Numbered from the stretch's first letter, positions 1 to 9,457 are shown. The stretch: DNA of 64,000 nucleotides from Bifidobacterium sp. (GCA_024104275.1 JAGGHK010000005.1:1-64000), one strand, 5' to 3'. A program made the numbers and translations. The notes: generated from the letters alone by a model not told the origin.

Positions 1-75
1 GGCAACAAGCGCGCCAACGCCATCGCCGAGGAAACCCTCGACCAGGTCCGTGAAGCCATGGGCATGAAGTACTGA
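1..75 (+). CDS. trpS: C-terminal end of probable tryptophanyl-tRNA synthetase (partial)
   Basis: The window opens inside a reading frame of 24 codons that ends with TGA at 73-75. The tail (A-x-x-I-A-x-x-T-L-x-x-V-x-x-x-M-G) resembles the C-terminal helix of class I TrpRS, which charges tRNA-Trp in the cytoplasm. Only the last residues are visible, so the assignment rests on this short tail and on my recollection that trpS lies near ppc and a ThrE-type exporter in bifidobacteria. Another enzyme with a similar terminal helix cannot be excluded. Confidence 0.6.
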   Translation, partial: GNKRANAIAEETLDQVREAMGMKY

Positions 76-106
76 GCGATTTACCGATTTACCCCAGTCA
101 AAAGAT

Positions 107-172
107 CAGTCGACACGAAGTTTGGAATGGTAAAATCCGCCATTTACCCAACTCGTATTAACCGGTCTTTTA
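107..172. repeat. Left copy of a duplicated terminator segment flanking the AlbA_2 gene
   Basis: The segment just after the first gene matches 2004-2072 on the other side of the AlbA_2 gene. Both contain CCAACTCGTAT, three variable bases, then CCGGTCTTTT (148-171 and 2047-2070). The upstream parts also align (ACACGA/ATACGA, GGAATG/GGCATG, CCATT). In this copy the left hairpin arm has decayed. I infer that the AlbA_2 gene entered between duplicated copies of one original terminator. Confidence 0.6.
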
Positions 173-208
173 CTATTTAAAGTAAGTTATTAACATTTTT
201 AACTAGAC

Positions 209-326
209 TTACAATTTCTGAATATTGTCACTTCTATATTAATTATTTTTTTATTTTTGTCATTATGAAATGACAAAAATAAGGAAATCTGTTACAATTT
301 TTAGAATTGTAATTTTTGATTGACAA
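209..326 (+). promoter_or_regulatory. Cluster of TTGTCA/TTGTAA palindromes upstream of the AlbA_2 gene
   Basis: This AT-rich leader holds several inverted repeats. TTGTCA...TGACAA lies at 257-276, TTGTAA...TGACAA at 307-326 (exactly 50 bp further), TTACAA...TTGTAA at 292-312 and TTACAA...TTGTCA at 209-230. They lie directly before the AlbA_2/wHTH gene and are plausible operators for its own product. The spacing is less regular than in the ATPase arrays elsewhere in the window. Confidence 0.45.
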
Positions 327-344
327 ATTCTATAAGGATTCAAT

Positions 345-1922
345 ATGCTAGAACCTGAATTGCGCCATCTTGTTGACATTGTGTGCACTCGCCATTCCGA
401 ATCCCAAACCATCGAGCTCAAAGCAGCAGAGCAAGGTTGTCCGACCAGATTGTATGACACTTTGTCGAGTTTCTCCAACCAGAATTCCGGAGGAATTATT
501 ATCTTCGGAATCGACGAAAAGCAAGATTATAAAATTGTCGGAGTCTATGATGCCCAAGACTTGCAAAAACATGTTATGGAACAATGCGAACAAATGCACC
601 CTAAAGTCCGGGCGATTTTCACTATTTGCAATTTTGATGACAAACTTGTCGTCAGCGCTGAGATTCCCGGTATGGATGTCAGCGATCGACCCTGTTTCTA
701 TGTCGGAAAAGGACGGAATGGCGGTTCGTACGTTCGGGTCGGCGACGCAGATAGGCGGATGACAGAGTATGAGATTTATAGTTATGAGGCTTTTCGAAAA
801 AATTACGAAGATGAGCTAAGACCCGTTGACCGTGCGGATATAAACGACCTCGATACAGTAAAGTTGCAAAAGTACCTTCTTGCCGTCCAAGAAAATCGCC
901 CCAACCTTGCCAAACTACCTGAAAAGCAAATACTCAATCTCATGGGTATCACTACCAAAGAAGGCAAACCCACTATTGCAGGGATTATGTTCTTTGCGGT
1001 ATACCCCCAAGCGTTCTTCCCGCAATTACGCATCATCGCGACTCATGTTCCAGGGACAGCTGTCGGTGAACTCAGCGACACCGGAGAACGCTTCCTTGAC
1101 TCCAAAGGACTTGACGGTACATTGCTGGAACAACTTCAAGAAGCCTTGGAATTTGTAGGAACGAACACCAAAACAAGTATTTCCATCAGTGACACGACTG
1201 GCGAGCGAGTCGATATGCCAGATTATCCGATTGGAGCCGTACGCGAACTCGTCATGAATGCGCTTATTCACCGCGACTACAGCATTCATACTCAGGGGAT
1301 GCCAGTTCAATTGCAGATTTTCTCCAATCGGATGGTCATATCAAATCCCGGAGGATTATACGGCCGCCTTTCCATAGACGAACTGGGGCAAGCACAGCCA
1401 GTAACACGAAACCCAACCATCGTCAGCATTATGGAACTTCTCGGAATAACAGAAAATCGTTACTCCGGTATACCGACCGTACGCCGAATCATGCGAGAAA
1501 ACGGACAGCCTGAACCTGTGTTCGAAAACCGTGGCGACGAATTTATCGTCACGCTATATCCAAAAACCGATAAAGCTGCACCTTCCGTAACCACACCGAC
1601 AATAGTCCGGCATCCCCTATATCCAGGTCATATATTGCCAGACAAAGGACTACACCTGGGGTTCAATTATTTTGCTTCTGATTCTCCACAGCCTCTTAAT
1701 GACGATGAATTGAATGTCCTTCGATATTGTTCCATTCCTCGCACTCGCCAAGAAATCATCGGACATCTCGGCCTAAAAAGCAAAGGCTATGCCGTACGAA
1801 AATATATACAACCCCTGGCCGATAGAGGCCTGCTACTGATGAGTAAACCAAACGCGCCATCCAGTAAAAATCAAATCTATCAGACACCGGCGGCAGTGCT
1901 CAACGAGATAGCTAGGCAATAA
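345..1922 (+). CDS. AlbA_2 / HATPase_c_4 / winged-helix ATP-binding regulator
   Basis: The 525-residue protein has an N-terminal AlbA_2 (Schlafen-type) domain at about residues 15-140 (E-L-K-A, G-G-x-I-I-F-G-I, G-S-Y-V-R-V-G). A GHKL-like ATP-binding region follows at about 295-410 (R-E-L-V-M-N-A-L-I-H-R-D-Y and a later N-P-G-G), then a C-terminal winged helix at about 445-520. Proteins of this architecture are usually annotated as transcriptional regulators or ATP-binding proteins of unknown role. The start has AAGGA about 8 bases upstream. The gene is visibly richer in AT than its neighbours and lies between duplicated terminator segments, which fits horizontal arrival. It may control itself through the palindromes in its leader. 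Domain assignment is good; biological role is unknown. Confidence 0.8.
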   Translation: MLEPELRHLVDIVCTRHSESQTIELKAAEQGCPTRLYDTLSSFSNQNSGGIIIFGIDEKQDYKIVGVYDAQDLQKHVMEQCEQMHPKVRAIFTICNFDDKLVVSAEIPGMDVSDRPCFYVGKGRNGGSYVRVGDADRRMTEYEIYSYEAFRKNYEDELRPVDRADINDLDTVKLQKYLLAVQENRPNLAKLPEKQILNLMGITTKEGKPTIAGIMFFAVYPQAFFPQLRIIATHVPGTAVGELSDTGERFLDSKGLDGTLLEQLQEALEFVGTNTKTSISISDTTGERVDMPDYPIGAVRELVMNALIHRDYSIHTQGMPVQLQIFSNRMVISNPGGLYGRLSIDELGQAQPVTRNPTIVSIMELLGITENRYSGIPTVRRIMRENGQPEPVFENRGDEFIVTLYPKTDKAAPSVTTPTIVRHPLYPGHILPDKGLHLGFNYFASDSPQPLNDDELNVLRYCSIPRTRQEIIGHLGLKSKGYAVRKYIQPLADRGLLLMSKPNAPSSKNQIYQTPAAVLNEIARQ

Positions 1923-2003
1923 CGCGCTCATCAAACAACAAAAATAACTATCTATGTTCTGTTTCTAATCTAGACTTCAACCCGACTAGTCTTTAGCAAG
2001 AAA

Positions 2004-2072
2004 GGACGGACGATACGAAATCCGGCATGACGGAAACTGACCATTCCCAACTCGTATCGTCCGGTCTTTTTG
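2004..2072 (+). terminator. Terminator hairpin, right copy of the duplicated segment
   Basis: GGACGGACGATACGA (2004-2018) pairs with TCGTATCGTCCGGTC (2052-2066), with a small mismatch, and is followed by a T run. It serves the + strand genes and lies between them and the convergent exporter gene, whose stop is at 2077. It is the intact counterpart of the decayed copy at 107-172. Confidence 0.65.
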
Positions 2073-2076
2073 CCTT

Positions 2077-4455
2077 TCACACGTCGTAACGCCAGGACTT
2101 GTCGGTGATGACGCGCGCCATCGCAAGGCCGATGGGCAGGCAGAGGATGACCATGAAGGCGCGGAAGGCCCAGTCCAGCGCGTTGAGGGTGTCGAACTGG
2201 CCCAAGTAGAACATTGCGCGGTACATATAGAGGCCGGGCACCATGATGACGATGGCCGGGACGGTCAGGCAGATGCGCGGATAGCCGAGGTAGGGTGGCA
2301 GGAAGCCGTGACGCACCGACGAGCGCCAGGCCGACGCGAGCAGGCCGGCGAGCATCGCACCCAGGAACGCGGCGGCCTCGGGCGGCATGCCCATATCGAC
2401 CACCGTCAGACGCAGGGTGTCGGTGATTGCGCCGATAAAGGCCGCCGTGAAGCACATGCGCTGCGGTGAATTGAAGAGGACCGAGAAGCCCCAGACCCCG
2501 CCAAACGCAGTGAGCGCGCGCAGGGCGGTGTTGACCCACGGGTTGAGGCCGAACGGCTCGAAGCCTTGCGGGTTCAAGTGGACGATGGCCGCCACCATCC
2601 AGCCGGCGAGCGTGGCCATGAGGATAAGCGCCATCGTGTAGACCAGACGCTGGATGCCGCTGGGCAAGTCCATTTTCGCGATGTCAAGCCCGCCGGTGAT
2701 CAGCGGGAAACCAGGGATGACGAACAGCATCGCGCCGATGTAGGCGGTGTCGTGACGCAGCGCGACAGGGTCGATGAAACCGATTAATCGCAGCGTGCCG
2801 ATGCAGGCAAATGCGGCCACGGCGACGGCGACGAAGGTGACGAAGAATTGGTTCAAATGGTAGACGAAAAGCCGCCTGCGAACCCAATGGCCAATACCCG
2901 CGCCCACGAACGCGCCAATCATGTCGAACGGGCCGCCGCCGAGCAGAAAGACGAAGCATGCGCACGCCACAGCCGACGCGAGGCCTGAGAACCACGGTGC
3001 GTATAGCGGCTTGCGGTGCTGAATGAGGCTCAGCCGTTCGTGTGCCTGACGGACCGTGATGCCGCGGTTGGCTTTTGGCGCCGTTTTTGCAGTGGCTTGT
3101 TGAGATTTGGAAGTCGCCGGTTTCGTTGCCGCAGAAGGATTGATAGCATCGGCCTTTGTATTACTGACATTACCGACGTTTCCATTTTCAGCATTGCCGA
3201 CATTGGAACTGGCGAAATTATCGAACATATTATTATTGCCGGAATTGTCCTTTTTGCCGCCACTCGCCGTAACTTTGTCGGCTCGAACCGCCGAACCCGA
3301 AATCGCAATATCAACTTGTGGCTGGCCGTCAACTTGGCTTTGTGGCAGCGCGGCATCGGTTTTCGCCTGGCTCTCAGCAGCCACAGCCCTCTCGGCGGCA
3401 ACGTCCTCGCGCGTCTTACCGATATGCTCGAAATGCTCGGCATACTGACCTTTCGGCGGACGGAAACCACGCTTTTTGACGCGTTTGACGGCCTTATCGT
3501 GAACACGTTTGCGCTTCTCAAGCTCGCGGTGGGCTTTCTGCATGGCCAGCAGCACAGAACGCTGGGCTTCCGGGTTGTCGAGCTGCTGCACGACTTCGGC
3601 CGAAACCGAAGGCTGGGCGTGATAGGTTGTTCCCGGCTCGCCGATATTGACACTGAACCAATCCGCAAAATGCTCGAGCAGCCAAATTCGCTCCGTATTG
3701 ACTCCGGTTGTCGGCAAATCGACAACTTGCGTGATTCTGCTGATGCCGTCGCTGCACGACACGCCCATATCCGTAAGATTGATATTCGCGCGAACGTGGA
3801 CGCCGAGCGGGTAGCCGATACGATGCATCAGCTCGTGGATGCGGAAACTTCCCGTGCCGGCGCGCAAATCGAGCAGCCCGACCCGCGCGATAATACTGGC
3901 TTTCGCCGCGATGCCGGCGTCGACCACCGGCGTATCCCAATCACGCTCGATGTCGGCGGTATCCAGCGGCATGTAGTGCGTCAGCCGATCGTGCACTTTG
4001 GCCCGGTGGTCGCCGCGAGCGCCGGAACCAGCGGCATCGCCTCTGCCATCGCCGTCGCCTCTACCGGCATTCCGGCCAGGACCGTCACTATCGTCAATCG
4101 AAGCCACGGCTTGCGCCACCCGCCGGTATTCCTCAGAATCGGATTCGTCCAAACTCCCAAAGATGTCCTCGAGTCCAGCATCGCCTTCGTCTTCGGCCTC
4201 GTCGCCGCCGCTGTTCACCGTTTTCTCGATATCCTCGGCCACCGCGTCCATGCCGGTTCCCTCGCTCGCGACTTCGCCCGAATTTTCGCGGCTATTCACG
4301 CCTTCACTATCACTATCCGCAGCTCCCCGGTCTATTGCATCATCCGCAACATTCAGACCATCCGCAACAGTTGCCGCACCGGACTTGCCGCCAACACCAA
4401 ATCTATCATCCGCGCCAGCATTGTCGTCAATCGAGCGCGCACCGTTCATCGTCAT
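2077..4455 (-). CDS. Threonine/serine exporter family protein (ThrE, DUF1212/DUF3815)
   Basis: This 792-residue membrane protein belongs to the ThrE family, which exports threonine and serine. Its first ~170 residues are acidic, Asp/Gly/Ser-rich and probably disordered. The conserved cytoplasmic ThrE domain follows at about 185-330 (F-R-I-H-E-L-M-H-R-I-G-Y). A charged, Ala/Asn-rich linker carries an R-G-I-T-V-R-Q-A-H-E-R-L motif near 470. About ten hydrophobic segments occupy residues 490-785. Both the N-terminal extension and the linker are long for the family. The gene is convergent with the AlbA_2 gene. An ATG two codons downstream (M3) is an equally possible start. Confidence 0.85.
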   Translation of the reverse strand: MTMNGARSIDDNAGADDRFGVGGKSGAATVADGLNVADDAIDRGAADSDSEGVNSRENSGEVASEGTGMDAVAEDIEKTVNSGGDEAEDEGDAGLEDIFGSLDESDSEEYRRVAQAVASIDDSDGPGRNAGRGDGDGRGDAAGSGARGDHRAKVHDRLTHYMPLDTADIERDWDTPVVDAGIAAKASIIARVGLLDLRAGTGSFRIHELMHRIGYPLGVHVRANINLTDMGVSCSDGISRITQVVDLPTTGVNTERIWLLEHFADWFSVNIGEPGTTYHAQPSVSAEVVQQLDNPEAQRSVLLAMQKAHRELEKRKRVHDKAVKRVKKRGFRPPKGQYAEHFEHIGKTREDVAAERAVAAESQAKTDAALPQSQVDGQPQVDIAISGSAVRADKVTASGGKKDNSGNNNMFDNFASSNVGNAENGNVGNVSNTKADAINPSAATKPATSKSQQATAKTAPKANRGITVRQAHERLSLIQHRKPLYAPWFSGLASAVACACFVFLLGGGPFDMIGAFVGAGIGHWVRRRLFVYHLNQFFVTFVAVAVAAFACIGTLRLIGFIDPVALRHDTAYIGAMLFVIPGFPLITGGLDIAKMDLPSGIQRLVYTMALILMATLAGWMVAAIVHLNPQGFEPFGLNPWVNTALRALTAFGGVWGFSVLFNSPQRMCFTAAFIGAITDTLRLTVVDMGMPPEAAAFLGAMLAGLLASAWRSSVRHGFLPPYLGYPRICLTVPAIVIMVPGLYMYRAMFYLGQFDTLNALDWAFRAFMVILCLPIGLAMARVITDKSWRYDV

Positions 4456-4702
4456 AATCGACTCCCCTCATCGTCTTTCAGCGTCACTTCGCCATCCCCC
4501 AGGGTCTCTCACGCCCACACCCAATAAGCAGAGTTCTCTATACTCAAGCTTCATTGGAATTTAAGAGATGTTGACATATCACGAAATTTTTGACATATCC
4601 CGATACCCCATTTTTAGCACGCTCGCCCTAAATTTTGGTTCCTCTCCGATTCCGCAAATTCCGATAATCAAGCTGCACCTGCATTGACATTGCTGCCGAC
4701 GA

Positions 4703-5989
4703 TCACGCCCCCAGCAACGTAATCGGCACAACGTAAATGCCATCGTCTCTCCTATAAGAGAACGCGCCGTTACCCACAATGACCATAAGAAACACCGGCT
4801 CTCGCGTCTGCGAATAGGGACTCACCATAACCTTGTTGCGAACTTTCATCAACGATTCAGCGCCTTTGACAGCGCCGTTTTCACCCAACTTGATTTCGAT
4901 AGCCGCCCAACGCCCGTCAGCCAGCTCGATAATCGCGTCAGCTTCCAACCCCTTGTCGTCGTGGTAAAAATACACATGCGGATTTTCCAGTCCTACCCAG
5001 GAAGACGTGTATATCTGAAGATCGCGAATCACCAGATTTTCGAACATATCGCCGAAAACCTGCCCCTCACTCAACAGCCTTTCAGGATTGACGCCCAACG
5101 CCGAAACCGCCAGAGACGGATCGACAAAATACCTCTTGGGTTTTACCCGCATGCGATTTCTCGATTTCACCGGCACGTCCCAGCTGGGCAGTTCCTCAAT
5201 GAGATATTCACGCAGCAACATATCCACGTAACTCTGCGTCGTATTTCTTGCCGGTTCATTATCCGATGAATCGTCGGCGTACATGTCACGGCTCAGCGTT
5301 GTTATCGTCGCCGCCTTCGCGTTGTTGCGCGCGAGAGAAGCAATAATCCGACGAGTCATTGCAGGGTCTTTGCCCATTCGAGGCGCGTTGTCTTCGACAA
5401 CAGCTTGCAAATATTGTGGCGGTACATACAACGCGTCATCCAAGCTGCGACCAAGCGAGGACGGCCATCCTCCTCGGCAAATCCACTCCGCAATCCCTTG
5501 CAAGGAAACGGAAGTCGAGGTAGGCACGAACTTACCGTCGAACAGACCGTGAAGAGAAACTTCACCAGTTGATAGACCCTGCTCATAAAGGCTCATCGGT
5601 CGCATGCGCAAATGAGCTATACGACCGGCACCACTGTGCTCGTACTGCTCCATCGGAGGCGCGCTGGAACCAGTCAATAAATATTGCCCCGGCTGATTGG
5701 CTTCCTGATCGATGGCGTGACGAACCGCGTCCCTGACCGACGGGACAATCTGCCACTCGTCAATAAGATGCGGCTTGTCTCCAAGAAGTGGCATCGTGGG
5801 GTCGGCCTGCGCCAACGGCTTCACCCGATAATCATCCAGACTGGTGGAGCTATCCGCGTGGGCAAGTCCGGACCACGTTTTTCCGCACCATTTCGCACCG
5901 TCGATTTGAACTGCACCAAACACATCAAGCAATTTGGCAATCTTCCCGTCGACAAGTCGAGGCCTGTAATTTCGCGGCTGGAGAGTCAT
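4703..5989 (-). CDS. AAA+ ATPase with DUF4143 nuclease-like domain (paralogue A)
   Basis: A 428-residue member of COG1373. Walker A is GAKWCGKT at 31-38 and Walker B is LIDEWQ at 75-80; a sensor-like L-L-T-G-S-S lies near 104-109. A helical, wHTH-like region spans about 210-285. A C-terminal PD-(D/E)XK-like core has E-A-D at 349-351 and E-I-K at 365-367, preceded by F-E-N near 316. The family's role is unknown. It is closest in the window to paralogue D (23069-24373), which shares the unusual WCGKT Walker A. The start is an ATG 18 bases from a three-copy 23-bp repeat array that I infer to be its own operator. It is less GC-rich than the neighbouring ppc. Confidence 0.85.
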   Translation of the reverse strand: MTLQPRNYRPRLVDGKIAKLLDVFGAVQIDGAKWCGKTWSGLAHADSSTSLDDYRVKPLAQADPTMPLLGDKPHLIDEWQIVPSVRDAVRHAIDQEANQPGQYLLTGSSAPPMEQYEHSGAGRIAHLRMRPMSLYEQGLSTGEVSLHGLFDGKFVPTSTSVSLQGIAEWICRGGWPSSLGRSLDDALYVPPQYLQAVVEDNAPRMGKDPAMTRRIIASLARNNAKAATITTLSRDMYADDSSDNEPARNTTQSYVDMLLREYLIEELPSWDVPVKSRNRMRVKPKRYFVDPSLAVSALGVNPERLLSEGQVFGDMFENLVIRDLQIYTSSWVGLENPHVYFYHDDKGLEADAIIELADGRWAAIEIKLGENGAVKGAESLMKVRNKVMVSPYSQTREPVFLMVIVGNGAFSYRRDDGIYVVPITLLGA

Positions 5990-6006
5990 GCGATACCTCC
6001 ATTGAA

Positions 6007-6064
6007 CATTTTACACCAGTTTCATTTTACATTTTACACCATTTTGATTGAGCATTTTACACCA
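6007..6064 (-). repeat. Iteron array A: three copies of CATTTTACACCA at exact 23-bp spacing
   Basis: CATTTTACACCA (TGGTGTAAAATG in gene direction) occurs at 6007-6018, 6030-6041 and 6053-6064, each offset by 23 bp. An extra partial CATTTTAC lies at 6023. The array abuts the start of ATPase A. A 23-bp period is close to two helical turns, so bound proteins would sit on one face. Confidence 0.85.
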
Positions 6065-6451
6065 AATGTTATAAGACATTACGAAGCTCCGCTAATTCTA
6101 AACTGCCGGATCAGAAAGCGAAACACGTCTAACTGACGGAAATGAGAACGGTCCAATTGGAGGAAACAGAGTACCGAAAACCTTGCTATCACAACGAAAA
6201 CCACTAAGCCTTCCGACAAGTCACAAAATCATCAAAACCCGCCCACGCGCACCCTCATAACGCAACCAATCCGTCCGCAATATGGCCATCGGTATGTTTC
6301 GTCACCGAAATGTCGATTAGGTCACCCTACAATCGAACCGGACTCACCAAGCAATGGCTTTGGGTTCGCAACAGATGGCACCACAACCGCGGAGGAGCCG
6401 CGGAATGCCAACAGATCGAACAACCGGAAGCTTGGTTTGAAGGAGGTCTGA
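6065..6451. other. ppc leader region
   Basis: This stretch between array A and ppc shows no credible gene. The only clear signal is a strong ribosome binding site, GAAGGAGG, about five bases before the ppc ATG. A ppc promoter must lie here, but I cannot pick convincing -35 and -10 boxes. Confidence 0.4.
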
Positions 6452-9319
6452 ATGGCTAAGGATACCAAAAATAACAAGCCAGACAATAATCAACCGATCA
6501 CGCAGCCCGATGCCGCGCTTTTCACTTCCGGAGTAGGGACTAAAGGCCCCGAGGAACGTGACCTTCCCCAATCGCTCAACGACGATCTCGCACTCTGCCT
6601 CGATATTCTGCGCACCGTGCTTGGGGAATACGACAAGGATCTGCTCTCCACATTCGATACCGTCCGCGATTACGCCGTCAAAGCGAGCGCCGAGCACTAT
6701 GCGGAGACGATCGGCAAGGAACATCCCAAGGAAGACAACCTCGAGAAGGCCGAGAAGGTCATCGACAGCCTGAACGTGCATCAGGCGCAACTGCTCGCGC
6801 GAGCGCTCACCACGTACTTCCACCTGGCGAACCTTTGCGAGGAGAACTACCGCGTTTCCGTGCTACACAAGCGCGAGGCGAACGTGGGCGAGGATGCCGC
6901 GACCGACCCGGTCAACGAACTGACCGGCGCCTATCACCAGCTCATCAACGAGATGGGTCCGGCCAAGGCCAAGAAACTCCTGAACAAGCTCGAGTTTCAT
7001 CCCGTTTTCACCGCACACCCCACCGAGGCCCGTCGCAAGGCCGTCGAGGGCAAGATCCGCCGCATCGCCACGCTTTTGAGCGCCGGCAAGCTGATGGGTG
7101 GATCCGACAAGAAGGAAAACTACCGTCGTCTTTACAACGAGATCGACGCGCTCTTCCGCACTTCGCCGATCGGCGCCAAGAAACCGACACCGGTCGAGGA
7201 AGCCGACACCATCATCGACATTTTCGACAACACGCTCTTTGATACTATCCCGCAGGTCTATCGTCGCTTCGACGATTGGATCCTGGGCGACCAGGCCGGC
7301 ATCGCGGAGCCGCAATGCCCCGCGTTCTTCCACCCCGGTTCCTGGATCGGCACCGACCGCGACGGCAACCCGAACGTCACCGCCAAGGTCAGCCGCGCTG
7401 TGGCCCGCAAATTCAGCGACCACGCCATCGAAGCGTTGGAAAAGGCGACCCGCACTGCTGGCACGAACCTCACGATGGAAGCCGTCACCACGCCGCCGAG
7501 CGACGAACTCGTCAACCTCTGGAGCCACCAGAAGGAAATGAGCGAGCGCCTGACCGACAAGGCCGCCGCCACTTCCTCGCACGAGCTGCATCGCGCGGTC
7601 ATGCTGGTCATGGCCGACCGTTTGCATTACACTGTGGTGCGCGACGCCGATTTGATGTACAAGAGCTGCGACGACTTCATCGCCGATCTCAAGATCATTC
7701 AGCGTTCGCTGGCGGCCGCTGGCGACAAGCGTGCGGCTTACGGCCCGCTGCAGGACGTCATCTGGAAGGCGCAGACCTTTGGATTCCACCTAGTTGAGAC
7801 CGAGTTCCGCCAGCATTCGCTCGTTCACACCCGCGCTCTGGAGGACATCCGCGAGCACGGCTTGCACGGCGAACGCGGCGAACTGCAGCCGATGACGAAC
7901 GAGGTGCTCGACACCTTCCGCGCGCTCGGCGCCATCCAGAAGCGCAACGGCCAGAAGGCCGCCCGTCGCTACATCATCTCGTTCACCAAGTCCGCGCAGA
8001 ACATCCGCGACGTCTACGAACTCAACCGCATGGCGTTCTCGAATCCCGAGGATGTGCCGACCATCGACGTCATCCCGCTCTTCGAGCAGCTGCAGGATCT
8101 GCAGAACTGCGTCGACGTTCTTGACGAAATGATCAAGATTCCTGAAGTTCAGGCCCGCTTGAAGGCGACCGGCGGCAAGCTCGAGGTCATGCTCGGCTAC
8201 TCCGATTCCTCCAAGGACGCCGGCCCGACCACCGCGACGCTCGCGCTGCACTCGGCGCAGGGGCGCATCGCGGAATGGGCTGAGAAGAACAACATCGACC
8301 TGACGCTCTTCCACGGACGCGGCGGCGCTGTCGGCCGTGGCGGCGGCCCTGCAAATCGCGCGGTGCTTTCGCAGCCGAAGGGTTCCGTCAACTGCCGCTT
8401 CAAGCTCACCGAACAGGGCGAGAGCATTTTCGCCCGTTACGGCAACCAGGTGCTGGCCATCCGCCACGTCGAGTCCGTGGCCGCGGCGACGCTTCTCCAG
8501 TCGGCTCCGAGCATGGAAAAAACGAACACCGACATGACCAAGAAATATTGGGGCATGGCCGAGAAGCTCGACGATTCGGCGCACAACCGCTTCCTCGACC
8601 TGCTCAATACGCCTGACTTCACGCCTTGGTTCTCCACGGTGACTCCGCTGACCGAAATCGGTTTGCTGCCAATCGGTTCGCGTCCCGCCAAGCGTGGCCT
8701 CGGTGCCAAGTCGCTCGCCGATCTGCGTACGATTCCGTGGGTCTTCTCCTGGGCACAGGCGCGCATCAACCTTGCCGCCTGGTACGGCCTGGGCACGGCT
8801 TGCGAAGAGTTCGGCGACCTCAAGACGCTGCGCAGCGCCTATAAGGAATGGCCAGTATTCTCCACGTTCATCGACAACATCGAGATGTCGCTGGCCAAGA
8901 CCGACGAGCGCATCGCCAAGATGTACTTGGCGCTGGGCGACCGCGACGACCTACGCGACAAGGTCTTGAACGAGATGGAGCTCACCCGCAAGTGGGTGCT
9001 CGCCATCGTCGGAGACCAGTGGCCGCTGCAGCACCGCCACGTGCTCGGCCAGGCCGTCCGCGTGCGTTCGCCCTACGTCGACATCCTTTCCGTCATTCAG
9101 GTGCTTGCTTTGCGCAGTCAACGCGAACTGCAGAAGAAGCAGGACGCCGAAGCCGCCAAGGCGAAGGCCAACGGCGAGGCGCCTGCGGGCGCTGGCGCCG
9201 TCGCCCCGAAGAAGACGGACAACGAGGAGCTGGCCCGCGACCAACAGCGCGGCGGCTTCACCTACCTCATCCTCTGCACGGTCTCCGGCGTAGCCGCCGG
9301 CCTGCAGAACACCGGCTGA
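6452..9319 (+). CDS. ppc: Phosphoenolpyruvate carboxylase
   Basis: This enzyme carboxylates PEP to oxaloacetate in the cytoplasm. In bifidobacteria, which lack a full TCA cycle, it is the main anaplerotic supply for aspartate-family amino acids. At 955 residues it is slightly longer than typical. The signatures are intact: the T-A-H-P-T-E catalytic His motif near residue 187, G-Y-S-D-S-S-K-D-A-G near 583, the F-H-G-R-G-G-A-V-G-R-G-G-G-P loop near 619, and the terminal Q-N-T-G. A Lys/Ala-rich insert lies near residues 890-930. The start is set by a near-perfect GAAGGAGG. Codon use is strongly GC-rich, as expected for a highly expressed core gene. It stands alone, followed by a long inverted repeat. 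Confidence 0.97.
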   Translation: MAKDTKNNKPDNNQPITQPDAALFTSGVGTKGPEERDLPQSLNDDLALCLDILRTVLGEYDKDLLSTFDTVRDYAVKASAEHYAETIGKEHPKEDNLEKAEKVIDSLNVHQAQLLARALTTYFHLANLCEENYRVSVLHKREANVGEDAATDPVNELTGAYHQLINEMGPAKAKKLLNKLEFHPVFTAHPTEARRKAVEGKIRRIATLLSAGKLMGGSDKKENYRRLYNEIDALFRTSPIGAKKPTPVEEADTIIDIFDNTLFDTIPQVYRRFDDWILGDQAGIAEPQCPAFFHPGSWIGTDRDGNPNVTAKVSRAVARKFSDHAIEALEKATRTAGTNLTMEAVTTPPSDELVNLWSHQKEMSERLTDKAAATSSHELHRAVMLVMADRLHYTVVRDADLMYKSCDDFIADLKIIQRSLAAAGDKRAAYGPLQDVIWKAQTFGFHLVETEFRQHSLVHTRALEDIREHGLHGERGELQPMTNEVLDTFRALGAIQKRNGQKAARRYIISFTKSAQNIRDVYELNRMAFSNPEDVPTIDVIPLFEQLQDLQNCVDVLDEMIKIPEVQARLKATGGKLEVMLGYSDSSKDAGPTTATLALHSAQGRIAEWAEKNNIDLTLFHGRGGAVGRGGGPANRAVLSQPKGSVNCRFKLTEQGESIFARYGNQVLAIRHVESVAAATLLQSAPSMEKTNTDMTKKYWGMAEKLDDSAHNRFLDLLNTPDFTPWFSTVTPLTEIGLLPIGSRPAKRGLGAKSLADLRTIPWVFSWAQARINLAAWYGLGTACEEFGDLKTLRSAYKEWPVFSTFIDNIEMSLAKTDERIAKMYLALGDRDDLRDKVLNEMELTRKWVLAIVGDQWPLQHRHVLGQAVRVRSPYVDILSVIQVLALRSQRELQKKQDAEAAKAKANGEAPAGAGAVAPKKTDNEELARDQQRGGFTYLILCTVSGVAAGLQNTG

Positions 9320-9338
9320 TCGCATAGGTTAATTTATC

Positions 9339-9421
9339 AGCGGCTCATTTATGGCGTATTCATTGTGTTTACGCCATAAATGAGCCGCTTGCATATTCTC
9401 ACCGGCTTAAAAATGGCGCAA
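9339..9421. repeat. Alternating intergenic repeat, locus I, doubling as ppc terminator
   Basis: AGCGGCTCATTTATGGCGTA (9339-9358) is followed by its perfect inverse at 9370-9389 and a third related unit in the first orientation at 9402-9421 (CCGGCTTAAAAATGGCGCA). Unit starts are about 31-32 bp apart. The first two form a 20-bp perfect stem that could end ppc transcription. Three other loci in the window carry the same family. Confidence 0.75.
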
Positions 9422-9457
9422 ATAGCCAATAGTCCCTTTGGGGCAGCAAACAGCAGC

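Noticed and set aside
3016..4527. A 503-codon open frame opposite the exporter N-terminus
   Set aside because: Low-complexity translation opposite a disordered acidic region; no domain.
4572..4599. Two copies of TGACATATC 19 bp apart upstream of the exporter gene
   Set aside because: Only two copies, with a spacing that is not helically phased; insufficient to call an operator.
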